A stretch of 64,000 bases of DNA. It comes from Channallabes apus. Its lineage: Eukaryota > Chordata > Actinopteri > Siluriformes > Clariidae. Where the stretch lies: the NCBI GenBank assembly GCA_030522415.1, contig CM060118.1, positions 16,422,151-16,486,150 on the forward strand, given 5' to 3'. The notes below the pieces were generated by a model. It was not told where the DNA came from. It searched no databases and was given only the letters and a program-made list of their open reading frames with translations. The position numbers were made by a program, and so were the translations under genes. Of the stretch, positions 59,555 to 64,000 are shown piece after piece (position 1 is the stretch's first letter; each line of letters starts with the position of its first letter).

Positions 59555-59960
59555 GACCAGATGGGTATCACTTTCTTGCCTGAAGGTCTGTGCATTCTCA
59601 AACCCTCCCTACCATGACTACAGACCTGTTGCCCTTATATCTGTAGTTATTAAAGACATTTGAACATTTGGTGTTGAATTAATTGAAAAGAATCACTGCT
59701 AGACCCAGTGCAGTTTGCCTACTCAGCAAACATGTTGGTGGCTGATGCTGTTAACATAGCACTGCACTACATCATTCAGCATCTTGACTCTCCATTCACG
59801 AGTCTTATTTATAGATTTCAGCTATGTGTTTGTTTATTAATTTATTTATCATCTCAGACATCCTCCACACCAAGCTCAATCAAGTCACAGAATCTCAATG
59901 TCAAATTGTGCAAAAATGGCTGCATCTCAGGGGACGCATCAACAGCACACTCATCAGGTG
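59555..59960 (+). mobile_element. LINE reverse transcriptase fragment
   Basis: DYRPVALISVVIK, DPVQFAYSANMLVADAVN and ALHYIIQHLDSP are typical of Rex/I-like LINE RT. A gap and stops follow. Confidence 0.75.
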
Positions 59961-61001
59961 ATGAATCTGCATACAGAAAGTATATAGAGCAACTGTTCCT
60001 GTTGTGTCAAGCTAAACATGCTAAAAATAGTAGAGATTACAGTAGACTTCAGGATGAGCCCCTACTCCCCTTCACCCCCTCACAGTTTTTTTCTCACAGT
60101 ATCTTTGTACTTCAGTAGACACCTCAAGTCACAAACTCTGTCATACTGTTTCAAGCAGTTTACATAAAATTACAAGTGTCCAATTTTGGGGGCAAGTGGA
60201 GAATACGGCATCTTGTACATAAATGAGACATCGTAACTCACCAGTGTTTAAACATTGCTACTTTAAAGCTCCTAGTTTTGATCTTGATCAATGTTTACTG
60301 TTTGTGCAGAATTTCTCTTTGTTTGGCAAGCACAGAAGTCTATGGATCCATACGCAAGGTCAACAAAATTATTTTCTAAACTGAGGGCAACAACAGCATT
60401 AGCTACTAACTCGTGAGCTACCTTTCACCGAGGAGGGTAGTTAAACCAGTGGCAGCCAGAATTTATTTATTTTTAAATAAGGTGTCCAAAAATATGTCTG
60501 TGTGTTCTGTTTTGCTCAGTTTTGTCCTACGTTTAATTGTCAGTCTCTTCTTAAAAGCAAGAGCATGAAAATGTTTCCAGGCTAAGGTGTTGTAAGTTAG
60601 TTAGTACGCAAGTTGGTAACTAACTAGTTCAAAGATAGCTACCTCAACCTATACAAAAATGCAAAAATAAACCAAACATAAATATATACTTGAAATTTAT
60701 TCAAGATATGATTGTTAAATTTGGTCTTTCACTGACATCGAGTGATCAATTCAAGATTAATATTTTATATTAACAGAACAGTACATTATTCTTTTTTTAT
60801 CACTACAGGTTTGACAAGCTTTATATTAGCAGAAAATACAAGACTTTTTTTTTATTAAACACTTGAAATTTTTTTAAAGATGTATTGAATCACAATTAAT
60901 GTACAATCGTTTTATGGCTGAATGTTAAAACAATGATAAAAATGTTAATTTAGTTAAATAAAATTAAAACATGACAAATCCACCAAATGTGTTAACATAA
61001 G
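59961..61001. other. Intergenic stretch, nothing assignable
   Basis: AT-rich and featureless apart from the end of the LINE trace. Confidence 0.5.
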
Positions 61002-61594
61002 TGTCATGCTCGTGGGTTATTCAATGAGGATGCAAGATACAGGTTCAAACTCAGATTCACGTTTTATTTCTCTTCTTAAATTAAAGTTCTTTTCCTTTTT
61101 TAAAGTCTTGGTGAAAATCAGAACTCAAAAAATAAAAAACAAACACAAGCACGTATCACACGAAACACAACGAACAAAAACGGGGAAGCTCCTCAGGGAA
61201 CCTCCTCAGGCTGGCACGGTTACACAAGCACAGTCCTTTCCTTCCAAGAAACACACAGTAGCAATCACTCGAGATAATGGCGCTCACGCCTCACGTATCA
61301 GCATTGACTTTAATCCAAGATACCTGTTATGACAGGTCTTACCCCGACCCTGCAGACACAAAGCAACATAACGTGAAGACAACAGTGAACGGACAAACGT
61401 GTCCGGATCTGACTGGCATTTATAGACACACACGAGGGAGTGACACAGGTGCACATCATTCTGTTGATGAGGGGAAGACATACCACGTTGACACACTAGG
61501 GGGGGACAAGTAGTCCCTGAGTGTACTGAGTGCAGCTCAGTAGTCCGGAGACCCAGATCGTATTTCCCCGGACCGTGGTGGCACAGATGTGACA
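61002..61594 (-). mobile_element. Solo LTR, Gypsy-like
   Basis: On the minus strand it begins TGTCACATCTG and ends GAGCATGACA. It has a promoter-like tataaatgcc (about 61,420), AATAAA near the 3' end and no internal coding region on either side. Flanking 5-mers (ataag, aatag) do not match well. Confidence 0.75.
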
Positions 61595-62250
61595 AATAGG
61601 CACATTTTTCATTATCGTTTTTGAACATTTTTAAACAGTTTACTAGGGATTGTTATAATATTTAAAGAAAGGGCAAAATGCAAACTGTAACAAATTTTTA
61701 TATGAAGAATAGACATGGTGTGGCAACAAACACTTGAAAGCTGCCAGTTATGAGATTTTTATGCACACTTCAAAACAAAATATAACAGTTGTATGTTTGT
61801 ATTATATTTATTTTGTATCTTTACAGTCCAAAAAAGCATGTTATGTGGTGTACAATTTCATTTCATTTTATGTATGTGGGAAAAAACGTTTGCATTCTGT
61901 GCATCCCTGATCTGTATTTATTTATTTATTTATTTCCTACCATGCACCTACAACTATATATGATGTACTTTTAGGAACATTTTTGATCAGCAGACGTCAT
62001 TTCATACATACATTTTCAAATTCCTATGTATGATCATAATCTAGTTCTATGGGCCCTCATATCATGTTTTACATGAGTTTCAAATGTGTTCATTCACTGT
62101 CAAAAATTCATCTGATAACTTTTAAATAGCTTAAGCTGAATATATGACCAAACTGAAAAATTCAAATTGTGCATACTGAGAAATACTTAGAAATTTACAA
62201 GGGATCAGACGTTGTCCTTATTCTAGCGCCACCTAGTAGTCAAATCAGAA
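61595..62250. other. Spacer upstream of membrane-protein gene 2
   Basis: No repeat or gene recognised; a short tttatttattta run is at about 61,916. Confidence 0.5.
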
Positions 62251-62491
62251 TAAACTCTTAAGACAGAAATCAAACTTTCAACTTACTGTTTTGCAATTTT
62301 TAAATAGTGACCGCTTTGTTCTTTCTTTTTACTCTAGATCAGAAATCAAACGACACCAGCGTCACCGTTTTTACACCTAAAATAAGCAAACTCCTTCAGG
62401 CTGGTAAATACAAATTTGCATAATCCGTACAGTAGTTTCCTACGAATATTCCATGGAATCTATTAGTGTTTAGATTGGTTACTGACACCGA

Positions 62492-62499
62492 TCACGTGA
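62492..62499. promoter_or_regulatory. TCACGTGA E-box upstream of membrane-protein gene 2
   Basis: Same octamer as at 35,261, here 174 bases before the end of the first exon. A TATA-like aataaata lies at about 62,525. Confidence 0.4.
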
Positions 62500-62559
62500 T
62501 TCTCTCGTCCCCCTACAAGACTCAATAAATAGTCTGCTTTAACGGACTTTCCATATGAG

Positions 62560-62673
62560 GACTCGGATCCTCGGTATTATATGTTACATCATTATTATAC
62601 ACACGTTCTTTTAGGAGAGAGTTGGCTTTTCACATCGATCTTCCCTCATTCAGTCCAAACATTCTACAACCAG
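62560..62673 (+). other. Non-coding first exon of membrane-protein gene 2
   Basis: Ends caaccag|gtgagtgtaat, like the first exon of copy 1. The 5' limit is a guess placed about 30 bases after the TATA-like motif. Confidence 0.5.
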
Positions 62674-63105
62674 GTGAGTGTAATCTTAAATAACCAGTCT
62701 GTATCAGGAGGTAGGGAGGCTGTGTGATCATAACATTATACAGTATTATATAATCATAATAATTTGCTGTAAAAGCTAATTGATGCTGTCAGATTGAAAG
62801 AAATATATAGAGAGAGGAAGTATTGGAAAATAAAATAGTACTTAGAATATTACTAGGCATTACGAGAATAATTGTTAATAATTATAAAGTGACATTGTTG
62901 GAGGTAACGAGCCCTAAACAAACCCCTGAAATTCCTTATTTTTTTTATTTTATTTATTCTTTGTTTGATAAACAACTCTAAATAAACACTTGTGAAGTTA
63001 TTGGTTTTGAGGCACTCTGGATTTAAAAATCTAGCTTCCACAGGACCATAATTTTATACATTGTTCATACCAACCTAAATATCTCATCCTTTAATTCCCA
63101 GAAAA

Positions 63106-63148
63106 ATGCAAGGCTTCTGGATTCTGCTCTTGGCTGTTCTCATTATGT
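63106..63148 (+). CDS. Membrane-protein gene 2, signal-peptide exon (rest outside window)
   Basis: Acceptor ttcccag, then aaaaATG. Codes [14 protein letters not shown] plus one base before gtaaga. Ten of the first 11 residues equal those of copy 1, with the same length, phase and splice pattern, so it is a tandem paralogue. The Ig-like exons should lie to the right of 64,000. Confidence 0.85.
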
Positions 63149-63429
63149 GTAAGATTTTTCCTTTCACTCCACCCCCTTATTCTTATACATTTTTAACTAA
63201 GATTCAGGAAAATGTTGTCTCCACAAAAACACTTATTTAAAGTACTACACACGCACACTCATACTTTGTAGTGAAGCAGAGAGGAAAACATGACTGATTT
63301 TAGGCTGTTTATACCCATGTGTGTGTATTGCAAATAACACAGACATGATTATAAAGGTGTTTTTATTATACCAATAACTTTATCAAAACACATGCATAAT
63401 CATGTTACATATTCTTTATAATTAGCATT

Positions 63430-63800
63430 ACAATGTGCTAGGATATGGAACGATATCGCGGACAATATTCAAATGCAATTGCAAATTACATTTGCAATTG
63501 CGTTTCCCAGATGTGGACGCACAAAGTGTGCCATAATTCAAATGCAATTGCAAACTTTGCATTACCGTTTGCTGATTCGCCTTTGCGAGCGCACACTGAC
63601 TGCCAAATTTCAAATGAAAAAACAAAGTCCATTTGCATTTCCCAGGTCTTACACGTCATGAACCTGTCATATTTAAATATCAAAATCAATTACCACATTT
63701 GCTTTTTCACTTTCTCTGCGCCGCGCGTCAAGCCGGCCAAAATTCAAACGCAATCGCTAATCCATTTGCAATTGCATTTCCAACACGTTACACAGAAACC
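63430..63800. repeat. Repeat rich in atttgcaattgcat motifs
   Basis: attcaaatgcaattgcaaa at 63,467 and 63,537, catttgcaattgc at 63,488, ccatttgcatttcccag at 63,628 and catttgcaattgcatttcc at 63,766. It looks like a decayed array of a unit of about 70 bases or a transposon with internal repeats. Confidence 0.6.
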
Positions 63801-64000
63801 TGTCAATCAGCGTCAGGGGCGGGTCTATACTGTGGGGCAGGATTTTATGGGGAGTGACGTCACTCGCACTCGCCGACCAAGAGGGGGATATTTGAGCACT
63901 GGAGGTGAACCGAGATTATCTCATTTGTTTATCAAGAAATAAACACACAAAAATGACAAATCGCATATTTTCTTGCTCCGGAGTAGACAGAGAAGTTTTT

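Noticed and set aside
61284..61628. Open frames in 61,000-61,630
   Set aside because: They lie within a solo LTR with TG...CA ends.

Overview
The window is vertebrate nuclear DNA. It is AT-rich, has split genes with GT-AG introns, and is packed with Tc1/mariner, hAT, L2, RTE, BEL/Pao and tRNA-SINE remnants typical of teleost fish. The great variety of Tc1 families (about ten in 64 kb) fits an ostariophysan such as a catfish, but that last step is inference. There are no prokaryotic genes, CRISPR arrays or functional RNA genes.

Region 1 (437-25,498, + strand) is the 3' part of a KDM2-type histone H3K36 demethylase gene. Nineteen exons are visible, coding 1,207 residues: JmjC catalytic domain, CXXC zinc finger, PHD finger, a long acidic linker, F-box and C-terminal leucine-rich repeats. 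The JmjC and LRR parts look like KDM2A and the CXXC looks like KDM2B. The start codon and the first exons lie to the left of the window. Intron 16 is 11.3 kb and consists almost wholly of nested transposons: a Tc1 element split by an L2 LINE, which in turn carries a BEL/Pao copy, a hAT with BED finger, a SINE and another Tc1.

Region 2 (25,499-35,100) is intergenic. It holds the kdm2a 3' UTR, a Tc1-derived MITE, a CpG-rich hAT end, a pogo-like transposase start interrupted by an RTE LINE, composite (TG)(TA)(CA) microsatellites, another Tc1, a second LINE fragment and a diverged duplication of about 1 kb.

Region 3 (about 35,600-50,847, + strand) is a complete gene of one non-coding and eight coding exons (421 codons) for an unrecognised single-pass membrane protein. 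It has a signal peptide, two Ig-fold-like ectodomains without the usual cysteine pair, a transmembrane segment followed by a cysteine cluster, and a Pro/Tyr-rich cytoplasmic tail with a PPAY motif. Its large introns carry transposons, including a third copy of the Tc1 family seen in kdm2a.

Region 4 (50,848-62,300) is transposon-rich intergenic DNA with several Tc1 relics, two tRNA SINEs, two tail-sharing SINE insertions with clear target-site duplications, a LINE fragment and a solo LTR.

Region 5 (about 62,400-64,000) is the start of a second, tandem copy of the membrane-protein gene: a non-coding exon and a signal-peptide exon nearly identical to those of the first copy. The rest lies to the right of the window.
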